Shown here: positions 1 to 8,024 of the stretch, piece after piece
How positions within the stretch are numbered: the stretch's first letter is position 1
Layout: the number at the start of each line of letters is the position of its first letter
Source of the DNA: an uncultured Eubacteriales bacterium
GTDB taxonomy: Bacteria; Bacillota; Clostridia; Oscillospirales; CAG-272
DNA: 36,072 nucleotides
Direction of reading: 5' to 3'
Assembly: GCA_934462825.1 (NCBI GenBank)
Contig: CAKSIP010000014.1
Span: 1-36,072 of the forward strand
Notes under the pieces: generated by a model
What the model was told of the DNA's origin: nothing
What the model saw: the letters and a program-made list of their open reading frames with translations, nothing else
Database searches by the model: none
Program-made: the position numbers and the translations under genes

Positions 1-1
1 T

Positions 2-1207
2 CGTGTGAAAATGATTGACTGCGTGGGCTACATGGTGCCCGGTGCGTTAGGCACCATTGAAAACGGCGAGCCGCGCATGGTTCGCACGCCTTGGCAGGCC
101 GAAGCCATGCCGTTTGTCGAGGCCGCCGAAATGGGCACGTACAAAGTCATCACCGAGCATGCCACCATCGGAATGCTGATCACGACCGACGGTTCCATCG
201 GAGACATTCCGCGCGAGGAATATGTGGAAGCCGAGGAGCGTGTTGTAAAAGAACTGAAGGACATCGGGAAGCCGTTTGCCATGATTCTCAACTGTGCTGA
301 TCCCGGAGCGGAAAGCGCCGTAACGCTGGCGTATGAATTGGAAGCCAAATACAAGGTTCCCGTGGCGCTTGTCAGCTGTCTGGAGCTGGATGCCGAAGAC
401 ATCCGTCACATTTTGGAATTGGTTCTGCACGAATTTCCTGTCAGCGAAATCCGCATTGACCTTCCCGAATGGATGCAAGCCCTGACGCCGGAGCACCCCA
501 TCCGCCGTTCCTTCACAGCCACGCTCCGGGAATGTGCCGATCAGGTCACCAAAATCGGCGAGGTGCGCGACGCCTTTGGCGCGCTGGCCGACAACGAATT
601 TGTCAAGACGGCCGACGTGCGTTCCATTGATCTCGGCACCGGGGAGGTCGATGTGGCGGTCACGATGCAAGACGGCCTATACTATCAGGTGATCAGTGAG
701 CTGACCGGCTTTTCCGTTCCGGGCGAAAAGGAACTGATTGCTCTTTTAAAAAACCTTTCCTCGCTCAAAGCGGAATACGAACGGGTAGCCGAGGCATTGC
801 ATGATGTCAATGAAAAAGGATACGGCATCGTCATGCCCGATCCGGACGCTTTGCGCTTAGAGGAGCCGGTCATTGTCAAGCAGGCAGGCGGCTACGGAGT
901 ACGTCTGCGCGCGGCGGCGCAATCCATCCACATGATCCGCGCCAACATTGAAACCGAAATCAATCCCATTGTCGGGAGCGAGCAACAATCGGAGGAATTG
1001 GTCAAATACATGCTTCGGGAATTTGAAGAAGATCCCCGTCGCATTTGGGAATCCAATATGTTCGGAAAGAGCCTATACGAGCTGGTCAACGAGGGCTTGC
1101 ATACCAAGCTGGAGCACATGCCGGAAGACGCTCGGCAAAAGCTCTCCGAAACGCTGGAACGCATCATCAATGAAGGAAGCGGCGGGCTGATTTGTATTTT
1201 GCTTTAA
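2..1207 (+). CDS. spoIVA: Stage IV sporulation protein A, C-terminal part (5' end outside window)
   Basis: SpoIVA is the ATPase that polymerises on the forespore surface and forms the base layer of the spore coat. About 400 residues are visible. The family is usually about 490 residues, so the start and the N-terminal Walker A loop lie to the left of the window. The visible part opens with the conserved DCVGYMVPGA segment after the P-loop, continues through HATIGMLITTDGSIGDIPRE and an NCADP motif, and ends with the family's typical hydrophobic tail GGLICILL. The frame is open from base 2. The stop at 1205-1207 is followed ten bases later by a hairpin repeat. The assignment is by motif recognition and is secure; only the missing 5' end limits it. 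It identifies the organism as an endospore former. Confidence 0.96.
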   Translation, partial: RVKMIDCVGYMVPGALGTIENGEPRMVRTPWQAEAMPFVEAAEMGTYKVITEHATIGMLITTDGSIGDIPREEYVEAEERVVKELKDIGKPFAMILNCADPGAESAVTLAYELEAKYKVPVALVSCLELDAEDIRHILELVLHEFPVSEIRIDLPEWMQALTPEHPIRRSFTATLRECADQVTKIGEVRDAFGALADNEFVKTADVRSIDLGTGEVDVAVTMQDGLYYQVISELTGFSVPGEKELIALLKNLSSLKAEYERVAEALHDVNEKGYGIVMPDPDALRLEEPVIVKQAGGYGVRLRAAAQSIHMIRANIETEINPIVGSEQQSEELVKYMLREFEEDPRRIWESNMFGKSLYELVNEGLHTKLEHMPEDARQKLSETLERIINEGSGGLICILL

Positions 1208-1216
1208 AAACACTTT

Positions 1217-1372
1217 GGGGCTGTTAAAAACGCAATGTTTTTAGCAGCCCCTTACAAATTCCGGTCGGGATTCCGGCCTTTTTTGCTGCAATTTTAGTCT
1301 TTTCCCCTATGTCTTGGTTTTTTCAATCTTTTCGGCAGCCCAACAGCGAAGCTTTGCCGCCGAGGCTAACGC
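1217..1372 (+). repeat. Two-hairpin interspersed repeat, copy 1
   Basis: First copy of a repeat of about 150 bp found four times in the window (the others are near 8656, 15029 and 30116). Hairpin 1 spans 1217-1251 with arms GGGGCTGTTAAAAAC and GTTTTTAGCAGCCCC. Hairpin 2 spans 1261-1276 (CCGG arms) and is followed by six T. A tail follows with spaced matches to the other copies: a TTTT-CC block, a TTTTTTCAAT block, then GGCAGCCCAACAGCG and GCCGCCGAGGCTAACG. The last block closely matches the end of copy 3 at 15165-15190. It begins ten bases after the spoIVA stop, so it probably also terminates that transcript. Confidence 0.7.
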
Positions 1373-1376
1373 TATC

Positions 1377-1419
1377 GGGCGTGTAAAAAACGCAGAACGA
1401 GTTTTTTACACGCCCTTTT
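1377..1419 (+). terminator. Intrinsic terminator hairpin after spoIVA region
   Basis: A perfect 15-bp stem has arms GGGCGTGTAAAAAAC (1377-1391) and GTTTTTTACACGCCC (1401-1415), a 9-base loop, and TTTT directly after. The T-run is on the plus side only, so it acts on rightward transcripts. It lies just beyond repeat copy 1 and gives spoIVA a second, backup stop before the opposing LD-carboxypeptidase gene. Confidence 0.75.
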
Positions 1420-1450
1420 CCGAATGTGACATCCCAAAAGGGAAAAATTG

Positions 1451-2437
1451 TCAGATCAGCGTCATGCGAAGCGTTCCCTGTCCGTCCTGACACTGAATTT
1501 CGCCCATGGCGCCGTTAATCACCGTCATTTTCGGAGGAACATGACCAATATCCGCATCAAAAATCATGGGAACATCCCCGATGGCTTTTTGCGCCGCTTC
1601 CGCGTACGAAAAATCCCCAAAAGAACCGGGGTAGCACACCCGGCCGAAAATAAAGGCGCGCGCCGTGCGGAACAATCCCATATCCTTCATGCGGAACAGC
1701 GTATTATATACACTTTCCGCTTTCATGGCGAAAACGTCAAAATACCAAAGGACTCCATCCTTTTCATAGCGACGAATAAAATCCAGCGTGCCGTCAAAGC
1801 GGGTGCCAATCAAATCGCAAAGGCAATCCAAGCATCCGCCCAGCATCCGCCCCGTTTCCTTTACCCGATCCGAAAAGGGCGTCTGCCAACGAACCGGCGC
1901 ACTCAAGGCATAGCCGCTATCCCGTCCCTCGCGGGAGGATTCATACAAAGCAAAGCTATGCTGGCAAGGGATCTCGCCCCGCAAAATCTTCAATCCGTCC
2001 GCCAGCGAGGGATCCAGCGGCTCCGTCCAAAAGCCGCCCGCATTGACGCCGTAAATCGTAGCCACATCCCATTTCGTTGTAATGGAGTACAGAAGGCCTG
2101 TAGGATCGGAATACCCCTGCACCCATTTGGGCGAGGCGGCAAACGCTTCATAATCGACATACGGGAGCATACCGATCAAAAAATCGCCTCCCGTTGCGCA
2201 AAGTATCATGCGCACCGACGGATCCTTCACCAGCTCGTTCCATTCTGCCCCCCGCACACTCGGCGGCGCGCTTTCCGCCAAAGCGGAATAAACGGAATCC
2301 GTCGTTCGGATGCGGTACCCTTCGGATTGCAAGCAGTGCAACGAACGGGCAAAGCACGCGTCCTCCCGATCCACGCCCGCGCTGGGGGCGCAAATACCAA
2401 TCGTATCGCCTTTTGCTAAAAATTGCGGATAAATCAT
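1451..2437 (-). CDS. LD-carboxypeptidase-like protein (peptidase family S66)
   Basis: This 328-residue protein resembles the S66 serine peptidases (LdcA/MccF fold), which trim the terminal D-alanine from murein tetrapeptides or cleave related amide bonds. The N-terminus has the typical KGDTIGICAPSAG strand. The nucleophile elbow is GYSDPT, with Ser about residue 110. A C-terminal ADIGHVPP carries the catalytic His. The family's Glu, normally in an LWFLE-type strand, aligns here with Asp in LWYFD, an unusual but conservative change. No signal peptide is seen, so it is probably cytoplasmic. Its ATG shares one base with the TAA of the upstream acyltransferase-like gene (TAATG), so translation is probably coupled. 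A role in recycling or immunity-type hydrolysis is inferred; the true substrate is unknown. Confidence 0.85.
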   Translation of the reverse strand: MIYPQFLAKGDTIGICAPSAGVDREDACFARSLHCLQSEGYRIRTTDSVYSALAESAPPSVRGAEWNELVKDPSVRMILCATGGDFLIGMLPYVDYEAFAASPKWVQGYSDPTGLLYSITTKWDVATIYGVNAGGFWTEPLDPSLADGLKILRGEIPCQHSFALYESSREGRDSGYALSAPVRWQTPFSDRVKETGRMLGGCLDCLCDLIGTRFDGTLDFIRRYEKDGVLWYFDVFAMKAESVYNTLFRMKDMGLFRTARAFIFGRVCYPGSFGDFSYAEAAQKAIGDVPMIFDADIGHVPPKMTVINGAMGEIQCQDGQGTLRMTLI

Positions 2438-3378
2438 TATGCCATGTTCTCCTTTCGGGTATTCAGAATCCGACCGTTTTGGTAAAAGATGACGCCAAGC
2501 GCTCCTCCTGACGGAAGTCCCTTTTCATATCGCTCGGCGTACAGGCGCTCCAGCGTGGTGTTACGGGGAAGCTCCGTGGCGGGGGCGCTTTTTTTCTGAT
2601 AAAAGAGGGGCCACGGGCGCACGCCGGGCGCGCTGTACCGCGCTTCCACAATGGCGTAATCCTCGGCAAAGCGACGAATGTTGGAGGTTTCCGGCAACAT
2701 CACCCGATGCTCCGGGAACAACAGCCATGAATCGCATTGAAACACCAGCGGCCGATCCTTTGGGTATTGTCCGGCAAAAAAGGATTCTGCCAACGCATAA
2801 GAAGCAAGGCAGGCTTCCCTTTCAAGCGCCCCGCAGGCGGAGATATGCACATTCAAAACGATTTGTCCGGCGGACACGGCATAGGGGCCGACCGAAAAAT
2901 CCTTTTTGAAGCTCACCGTTTCAAATTGGAGGCGACCAAGCGCAAACAGCTTCATTTGAAAAATGCGCGTATGCCAAGGAGCCACAAAGGTTCCGGTAAT
3001 GCCGTACATCCGCTTACATTCTGCCAATTTCCATTTCAAATCGCTGACGGTATCGTGAAAAATATCCTCCGAGATTCCGGCCGCCCGATAGCGCGCATGC
3101 AGATGCGGCGTCATCAGGATCAACAGCAAAAGATGCAGGGTGTAGGGGGACAGGCCGGTGGGTTCCCCCAACGCTTCCACCTCCGACAGTACTTGTTCGT
3201 AATCAAGCTCTGCGTTTTTCTCGTAGAGGCCCACGTACTTTTCAAAGAGTGCGGCCGCCGCCGGGTTGGCTTCGATGCGCGCAAAGGCGTCCGTCAAATT
3301 TTTTTCATCCTCAGCCGGAAAGCCAACGCTCCGGCAAAATTCCTCCGTACAGGATTTTCTTTTTGAAAACGACGTCAT
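2437..3378 (-). CDS. Acyltransferase-domain protein (N-acyltransferase N-terminal plus GNAT-like C-terminal domains)
   Basis: The 313-residue product has the layout of Firmicute proteins annotated as acyltransferase domain-containing. A helical N-terminal half (residues about 15-140, including LSPYTLHLLLLILMT) is followed by a GNAT-like C-terminal half. Visible landmarks are GITGTFVAPWHTRIFQMKLFALGRLQFE and a late LNVHIS strand. The substrate is not known for this family. The start at 3378 is chosen because GGAAAGGA lies six bases upstream; longer in-frame starts would overlap the promoter. The gene is first in a two-gene operon behind a consensus promoter at 3500-3528 and overlaps the S66 gene by one base. 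Confidence 0.75.
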   Translation of the reverse strand: MTSFSKRKSCTEEFCRSVGFPAEDEKNLTDAFARIEANPAAAALFEKYVGLYEKNAELDYEQVLSEVEALGEPTGLSPYTLHLLLLILMTPHLHARYRAAGISEDIFHDTVSDLKWKLAECKRMYGITGTFVAPWHTRIFQMKLFALGRLQFETVSFKKDFSVGPYAVSAGQIVLNVHISACGALEREACLASYALAESFFAGQYPKDRPLVFQCDSWLLFPEHRVMLPETSNIRRFAEDYAIVEARYSAPGVRPWPLFYQKKSAPATELPRNTTLERLYAERYEKGLPSGGALGVIFYQNGRILNTRKENMA

Positions 3379-3499
3379 AAAAATCCTTTCCTTGCTTATC
3401 TTTTTGCGTTGGCAAAGCTCAACGCAAAAAGCTGTTTTTATGCCCAAAATCGTTTCGCGGCTTATCCAAGGAGCGCGGCGGCATCCAGGCATTATCCGA

Positions 3500-3528
3500 A
3501 TTATAGCATATTTTCACGCCATTGTCAA
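3500..3528 (-). promoter_or_regulatory. Consensus housekeeping promoter for the acyltransferase/LD-carboxypeptidase pair
   Basis: On the minus strand TTGACA (3523-3528) and TATAAT (3500-3505) are separated by exactly 17 bases. Transcription should start near 3493 and give a leader of about 115 bases before the ATG at 3378. It separates these two genes from the phage-like holin gene just upstream, arguing that they are host genes and not part of the phage lysis module. Confidence 0.85.
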
Positions 3529-3605
3529 TTTTCTCGCATGTTTTCCCGGGCGCTTTGGAAAGGCTTCGGATTTTTCAGGTACTTGGGCCTTTTTACAACC
3601 GGTTT

Positions 3606-4058
3606 TTATCTCCGGTTCACGGGTGCCCGCGAAATCGCAGTGCTTTCCATGGAGGCGGATGGCTCTGCGGGTGCCACGTCTTCCGTTGCTTCCTTTTGAT
3701 CTGCGGGCTCCTCGTTCGGCCCCTTTCCCTCTAATGCTCCGGAAAGAGCCTTATCCACCTCCGTGACAACAGGATTCAGCTTGTCGTAATCCACGTTGTA
3801 TTTTTGGCAGAACAGGCGCACGGCCTGTTTGAACACCTGATGACTGCCGGTAGCGGCCAAGCCGCTGACCGCCCCCTCCAGCATTGCTCTGCCGAAATCC
3901 GGTGCAAGCATCCGGGTAGGAAAGAGCAAAAACCCGATGAGGCCGAGCAAGGCACCTATACCGCAAGCAAACAGGGGCAGATATTCATTTTGCACCCGGC
4001 TACGACGGATGCAAGTGACGATTCCGTATACTATAATTAAAATAATCGGATATTCCAT
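3606..4058 (-). CDS. Phage holin-like membrane protein
   Basis: A 150-residue protein with a short N-terminal hydrophobic segment (residues 3-17), a strong membrane helix (about 26-47, FACGIGALLGLIGFLLFP), and an amphipathic GAVSGLAATGSHQVFKQ segment. That last segment is typical of the small holin family found in Firmicute prophages. The C-terminal third is acidic and low-complexity. Holins form the pores that let endolysins reach the wall. RBS GGAGAAAG lies upstream. It follows the tail-fibre gene and a small coiled-coil gene, the usual phage order, but no endolysin follows. Assignment as a holin is by composition and context, so moderately sure. Confidence 0.65.
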   Translation of the reverse strand: MEYPIILIIVYGIVTCIRRSRVQNEYLPLFACGIGALLGLIGFLLFPTRMLAPDFGRAMLEGAVSGLAATGSHQVFKQAVRLFCQKYNVDYDKLNPVVTEVDKALSGALEGKGPNEEPADQKEATEDVAPAEPSASMESTAISRAPVNRR

Positions 4059-4170
4059 AAATTTTATTGTTTCTTTCTCCTTTCTTATCTTGTCTTTCGT
4101 TTTTCATTTTTCAGTCTGCGGGGACGTCGTACGGACGCACACCGCTTTTCGTATTGCAAATTTTACAAAC

Positions 4171-4479
4171 TCAATGCGTTTTATCGTGCGGGTGATCCCA
4201 CCATTCATCAATTCGGCGGTGTGCCTGCTTGCAGGATTCCTCGCAGCGGGAAATCCGTTCGGACAATTCGCTCACAGTGGAGCGCATGTCTCGGATCTCC
4301 CGTTTCAAATCGTCTACGCCCGCTTTGATATAGCCGATGTCAGAGGCGATAATCCCTTTGCTCTGCCCATCCTCCGCACTGCTTCGCCGTCGTTTCCACA
4401 AAAACGAGGCAAGGCTGACAAGAAGACCGGCCATGCCGGATGCCACCGTACAAATCGCAACAAGGGAGGGGGTATTCAT
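4171..4479 (-). CDS. Small phage-type protein: one membrane helix plus coiled coil
   Basis: The 102-residue product has an N-terminal membrane helix (about residues 4-26) followed by RRRR-type positive charge and a heptad coiled coil (DIGYIKAGVDDLKREIRDM and onward). It ends with a Cys/His-rich tail (RCEESCKQAHRRIDEWWDH). Proteins of this shape sit between tail-fibre and holin genes in Firmicute prophages and are thought to act in lysis or as membrane anchors, similar in layout to XhlA. The ATG at 4479 is chosen because it lies 14 bases after the stop of the tail-fibre gene and has a G-rich RBS; a longer frame would overlap that gene. Function is not established. Confidence 0.7.
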   Translation of the reverse strand: MNTPSLVAICTVASGMAGLLVSLASFLWKRRRSSAEDGQSKGIIASDIGYIKAGVDDLKREIRDMRSTVSELSERISRCEESCKQAHRRIDEWWDHPHDKTH

Positions 4480-4493
4480 CGGCGCATCCCCCC

Positions 4494-7445
4494 TCACTCC
4501 ACGGCCTTGGAAACACGCGAGGCCGCTTTTGCGGCATTGGCCGTAAAGGCAAAGCTCCATGTTTTTGTTTCCTCTGCGTATTTTTTGCTCAAGGTGCCTC
4601 CCATGGCCGTTCCGATGGCGGCCAAAAGGCTATCCAGGCTGCTTCCGGTGGACAAAAAGTTTCGATCCAGCGTGCGCACCTGATCGACAAGGTTTCTTTG
4701 ATACCGCAAGGTTACACGCACCGGCGCCGCCATCGCAGAATCATCATGGATCCACGATTCCGTGCCCCAATCGTCCACTATATACACGTTGTTCGTCCCC
4801 GCCGGGATGTCCGCCTCTGTCGGTTCCGCCAAAGCATAATACAGTGTGACAGGGGTGCCGGCGGCATGCTGTGCGGCCAAATACTGCTTCCAATCGTTCA
4901 AGCTCTCGGCTACAGAAGGCGCGACAAAGGTAATGACGGGTTGTTCTGCAGCAAAAACAAGGCCCGATTGGGCGGACGTCGAAGAAAACAAATCGTGCGA
5001 GCACAAATACGGGCAGCTTTCCCCCGGCTGTCGGTCGGGAACAGAAAGCGAAAATCCCGCCGGGCTTTCCGAAACGCTCCATGCCTCGGTGCCGTTCCAT
5101 GACAAGGCGCCGATGCGCGTAACGGCCTTATGCTTGGCAAAATCCATGGTATCCGACAGCGTTCCTATCCCGCGCATGCCATCGGGGAAATACGTTTGCG
5201 TGGGAAGCGCCAGGACATGTTCCGAAAAAGGCTCGTATGTCCCTTCGCGCGCTCCGCTCCACAAAAAGCTGACGCAAACATCCTTCAACCATACCTGCGC
5301 ACCGATCGAATACGACCAAATGATCTGGTGAACCGTCTTCCCTTGCGCACTTTCCGCGTTGATGGTTACAAAGTCCGTACCATATGAATCCGCGCCGCCG
5401 ACCACACTGCTTCCGTCGGAATAAATATATCGAAGGTGCAGAGCGCTGTTGCGGTCGCTGTCTTGCTTCTTTTGATAATGCACCACCATGCGGCCGGTAT
5501 AGCCACACGTGTTTTCCCATAAAACCTTTCCATTCATGCCGGCGCTGGCCGAGGTGTACCAATTGCCGTCGTTCTGCTTCAGCCACCCTTGGGCGGGCAG
5601 GACTTTTTCCGCATCCAAAAGGTTTATTCCCACCGTTCTCATCGCATGGGGATGGGATGTAATCAATTTTCTTTGGCAGTATTCGTAGGTGCCCTGCGAG
5701 AAGATCTGACGAAATTCGTCCACGCTCACCGGTTCCCGTCCCGCGCCGAACATCAACGTCAAGTCGAAAAGCTGCGGGCAGAATTTACGGGACAAAAGGA
5801 CACTGCCGCTTATCACGTGAATCTTGACCGTTGTGGTGGAATTGGCGGCTGTGTAAAGGATCCCGTTCCCTATATCCAAGGTTTCGTCGGAAAGCCAAAC
5901 GCTGTACGTGGTTTCGCTTCCCCCTGCAGGGCAACCGAAAAACAGCATTTTATGCCCCGGAATCACCGGTATATCTGCTTGAAGGGGGTACCAGATTTCG
6001 CCGCTGGCCTTGCCCTTCAGGGTAAAGCTGCCATCGCCGTTATTGGTAAACGTAACCCCGCTGATCTTCTCTGTCGTCGTTGGGAATTTGCTTTTGTCAA
6101 TTTGCTGATTCCACAGCAATGACTGCCCCTCCAAGGACAGAATGGAGGCCGTTCCGCTGGAAATCGACCGTCCGCCGGCCGTTGTCCGCTCCAAAAAAAG
6201 CGCTGTATCATCGGTGCCGTCCGGCGATATGAGTTGCTCGGCCGTACCGGCGCCCAGCGTCGCATAATATCCGTCCACATCGGCTTTCTTGGCCAACGCA
6301 GCGTGAACCGCATGGGCGGTCGGATACTGCGCATCGGTAGAAGCATCATTCAAAAGGGGTGTTTTGTTGGCAACCGATTCCTTTAACGCATAGCCCTCCT
6401 GCCGAATTTTTTCGGCCGCCGCACGCGCCGATTCGGCGTTTTGACGCGCACTTTCATTGGTTTGGCGCTTGGTTTCGGCCACAGCGCGGGCGCTTTCCGC
6501 CGTCACGCGAGATGATTCTGCACTTTGGCGTGCCTCGTCCGCCGTTTGCCGTGCGGTTTCCCGGGTTTCTCGTTCCTTTTCCTGCGATTCGCGTGACGTT
6601 TCGGCGGTCTGGCGTGCATTTTCCTGCGATTCGCGCGTTTTTTCGGCGGTTTGGCGTGCATTTTCAGCGTTTTGCCGAGCCGCTTCACTATTTACGCGAT
6701 TTTTTTCCGCATTCCCCCGGCCATACTCTGCCTGAACCCGATTTTGTTCGGCGCTGATGCGGGCTTCTTCGCGTACTTTGCGATCCGCCTCTTGGCTTCG
6801 GCGGGTATTTTCGTCCGTTTTCCGGGTATTTTCGGCCTTTGCTCTTGCCGCCTCTGCCGCGGCTCGTTCGCTTTCGGCGGTCTGCCGTGCCTTTTCTGCG
6901 GTTCCCCGCTGTGTATCATTCGTCTCGATCACTGCCGCGGCCTGCACATAGGCCTCCGAGCTTTGAATCGCCGCCACCAAATCCGCCGGCGTCGGCTCCT
7001 TCAATTCGGACGAGCGCGCAAAAGACAAAACGCCCGCCTCGCTGACCGAAGGATACCAAAGCTTGACGGCCGCCGCATTGACCTGCTCTAAAATCTGATC
7101 GTAGATTTCATCGCCGGGGGCCGGCAAAGACACCTGTCCTACCGACCGAATGGACTTTTGACAAGGAATCATCGCCGGGGTGGTCGTGCGCAAGTCGCCG
7201 GCATAAACGCCCACCGCGCAAAGCTCTGTATTCTCCATCTTTGGCATGTCACAACGGGTTCCGCTAAAGGGTACATCCGAATAGGCGCCTCCCGTTACAA
7301 AGCGTGCTGTCCGCAAGGGATAGCTTTCCCATTCTTCATCAAAATCAAATACGATGGTATAATCGTTATTATCACAGATCACATGGCCCTCACTGAGATC
7401 GTAAGAAGCTATGCGGTCTTTTATACGAATATGAATTTCTTTCAT
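4494..7445 (-). CDS. Phage tail fibre / baseplate receptor-binding protein with long heptad stalk
   Basis: The 983-residue protein has three parts. Residues 1-125 resemble the N-terminal attachment domain of Firmicute phage baseplate/tail-fibre proteins (IVFDFDEEWESYPLRTARF, then VSLPAPGDEIYDQILEQVNAA). Residues 180-348 are 25 uninterrupted heptads with Arg at every seventh position, rich in A, E, Q, S and T, predicting a long coiled-coil stalk. The rest is beta-rich, with GREPVSVDEFRQIF and EGTYEPFSEH motifs typical of phage tail ligand-binding modules, and a C-terminal coil. It likely recognises a cell surface. The leftward promoter at 7863-7890, overlapped by a repressor operator, reads into it. 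RBS GGAAGGAAAG. No other tail gene is present, which is odd for an active phage. Confidence 0.82.
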   Translation of the reverse strand: MKEIHIRIKDRIASYDLSEGHVICDNNDYTIVFDFDEEWESYPLRTARFVTGGAYSDVPFSGTRCDMPKMENTELCAVGVYAGDLRTTTPAMIPCQKSIRSVGQVSLPAPGDEIYDQILEQVNAAAVKLWYPSVSEAGVLSFARSSELKEPTPADLVAAIQSSEAYVQAAAVIETNDTQRGTAEKARQTAESERAAAEAARAKAENTRKTDENTRRSQEADRKVREEARISAEQNRVQAEYGRGNAEKNRVNSEAARQNAENARQTAEKTRESQENARQTAETSRESQEKERETRETARQTADEARQSAESSRVTAESARAVAETKRQTNESARQNAESARAAAEKIRQEGYALKESVANKTPLLNDASTDAQYPTAHAVHAALAKKADVDGYYATLGAGTAEQLISPDGTDDTALFLERTTAGGRSISSGTASILSLEGQSLLWNQQIDKSKFPTTTEKISGVTFTNNGDGSFTLKGKASGEIWYPLQADIPVIPGHKMLFFGCPAGGSETTYSVWLSDETLDIGNGILYTAANSTTTVKIHVISGSVLLSRKFCPQLFDLTLMFGAGREPVSVDEFRQIFSQGTYEYCQRKLITSHPHAMRTVGINLLDAEKVLPAQGWLKQNDGNWYTSASAGMNGKVLWENTCGYTGRMVVHYQKKQDSDRNSALHLRYIYSDGSSVVGGADSYGTDFVTINAESAQGKTVHQIIWSYSIGAQVWLKDVCVSFLWSGAREGTYEPFSEHVLALPTQTYFPDGMRGIGTLSDTMDFAKHKAVTRIGALSWNGTEAWSVSESPAGFSLSVPDRQPGESCPYLCSHDLFSSTSAQSGLVFAAEQPVITFVAPSVAESLNDWKQYLAAQHAAGTPVTLYYALAEPTEADIPAGTNNVYIVDDWGTESWIHDDSAMAAPVRVTLRYQRNLVDQVRTLDRNFLSTGSSLDSLLAAIGTAMGGTLSKKYAEETKTWSFAFTANAAKAASRVSKAVE
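6402..6908 (-). repeat. 21-bp coding repeat array (heptad stalk of the tail fibre)
   Basis: Within the tail-fibre gene, codons for residues 180-348 repeat with a 21-base period: every seventh codon encodes Arg, often preceded by Ala or Ser, with AE two or three positions earlier. On the plus strand this shows as recurrent blocks such as GCGGTTTGGCGTGC. The units have diverged by substitution but there is no break in register over 25 units. It is a protein-level repeat and not a CRISPR array. Confidence 0.85.
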
Positions 7446-7666
7446 GTTGGTTCTGTTCTTTCCTTCCGTTGACGAAAGGCATGAAAGGCTTTCGTTTTAC
7501 GAAAGGAATCCTTTCTTTGGAATTTCGGAGAGCGATGCGCCGCCGCTTTGTCAGCCGGATCGGCCAAAAAGCGAAGGCGCAAAACGCGCACAAAAGTCGG
7601 CTACGGCCAAAACTTCTTCTAAAAAGCCGGTGCCGCTTTTGCACTTCGTTCGGATGCTCTCCTCCG

Positions 7667-7709
7667 ATACATTTTTTCGATTGACAACCGGAAAAATGTA
7701 TGTTACAAT
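7667..7709 (+). promoter_or_regulatory. Rightward promoter inside a 10-bp inverted repeat
   Basis: TTGACA (7681-7686) and TACAAT (7704-7709) are 17 bases apart on the plus strand. Perfect 10-bp arms ATACATTTTT (7667-7676) and AAAAATGTAT (7692-7701) flank the -35 box and cover the spacer, so a dimeric regulator could bind there. The nearest downstream gene is the repressor, about 315 bases away, with the three operators in between. It may be the repressor's promoter or make a short leader RNA; the sequence does not decide. Confidence 0.65.
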
Positions 7710-7862
7710 AAATTCGGAAGAAACGTCGGTTGACGGTTCCCCAACCGCCCGGCATCATTTCGTCCGCATCGGGCTTTCCCTCGCGCTCGTGCGCCTTCCT
7801 CGGAGGCACATCGAAAGGGAAAATACGGAGCCTGCCGCCCTTTTTCGGTTGGCCCCGATTTT

Positions 7863-7890
7863 ATTATATCACTATTTTGGTGATTGTCAA
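7863..7890 (-). promoter_or_regulatory. Leftward promoter for the tail-fibre/holin genes, overlapped by operator 1
   Basis: On the minus strand TTGACA (7885-7890) and TATAAT (7863-7868) are 16 bases apart. Operator 1 (7868-7884) fills the spacer exactly, so a bound repressor would block RNA polymerase. This is the classic arrangement for a CI-like repressor silencing a lytic promoter. Confidence 0.8.
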
Positions 7891-7956
7891 GACCTATTAT
7901 CACTTTTTAAGTGATTTCTTCCTTTTGCACAATCATTTTATCATCATTTTGGTGAT
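7868..7956. promoter_or_regulatory. Three 17-bp operators for the Cro/CI-type repressor
   Basis: Three imperfect palindromes of the form ATCAC-N7-GTGAT are present: ATCACTATTTTGGTGAT at 7868-7884, ATCACTTTTTAAGTGAT at 7899-7915, and ATCATCATTTTGGTGAT at 7940-7956. Their centres are 31 and 41 bases apart, close to three and four helical turns, so dimers would sit on one face of the DNA and could cooperate. They lie 70-150 bases upstream of the HTH repressor gene, the natural candidate to bind them. Confidence 0.82.
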
Positions 7957-8024
7957 TTTGTTCAAGTTTCCCAAGAAAAATCTCTCTGATTTCCCTCCTG
8001 CGCCTTCGCAGAGAAAGGAGCTTT

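Larger units (their letters stand above)
7446..8024. other. Divergent control region of the phage-derived island
   Basis: This 579-base gap between the leftward tail-fibre gene and the rightward repressor gene holds no convincing protein gene. It contains the RBS of the tail-fibre gene, small GAAAGG-type inverted repeats at 7470-7520, a rightward consensus promoter at 7681-7709 wrapped in an inverted repeat, a leftward promoter at 7863-7890, and three repressor operators at 7868-7956. The leftward transcript would have a leader of about 410 bases. Confidence 0.7.

Noticed and set aside
6402..6908. Regular 21-base repeats suggestive of a CRISPR or satellite array
   Set aside because: They lie in frame within the tail-fibre gene, vary at codon level and have no unique spacers; they encode heptads.
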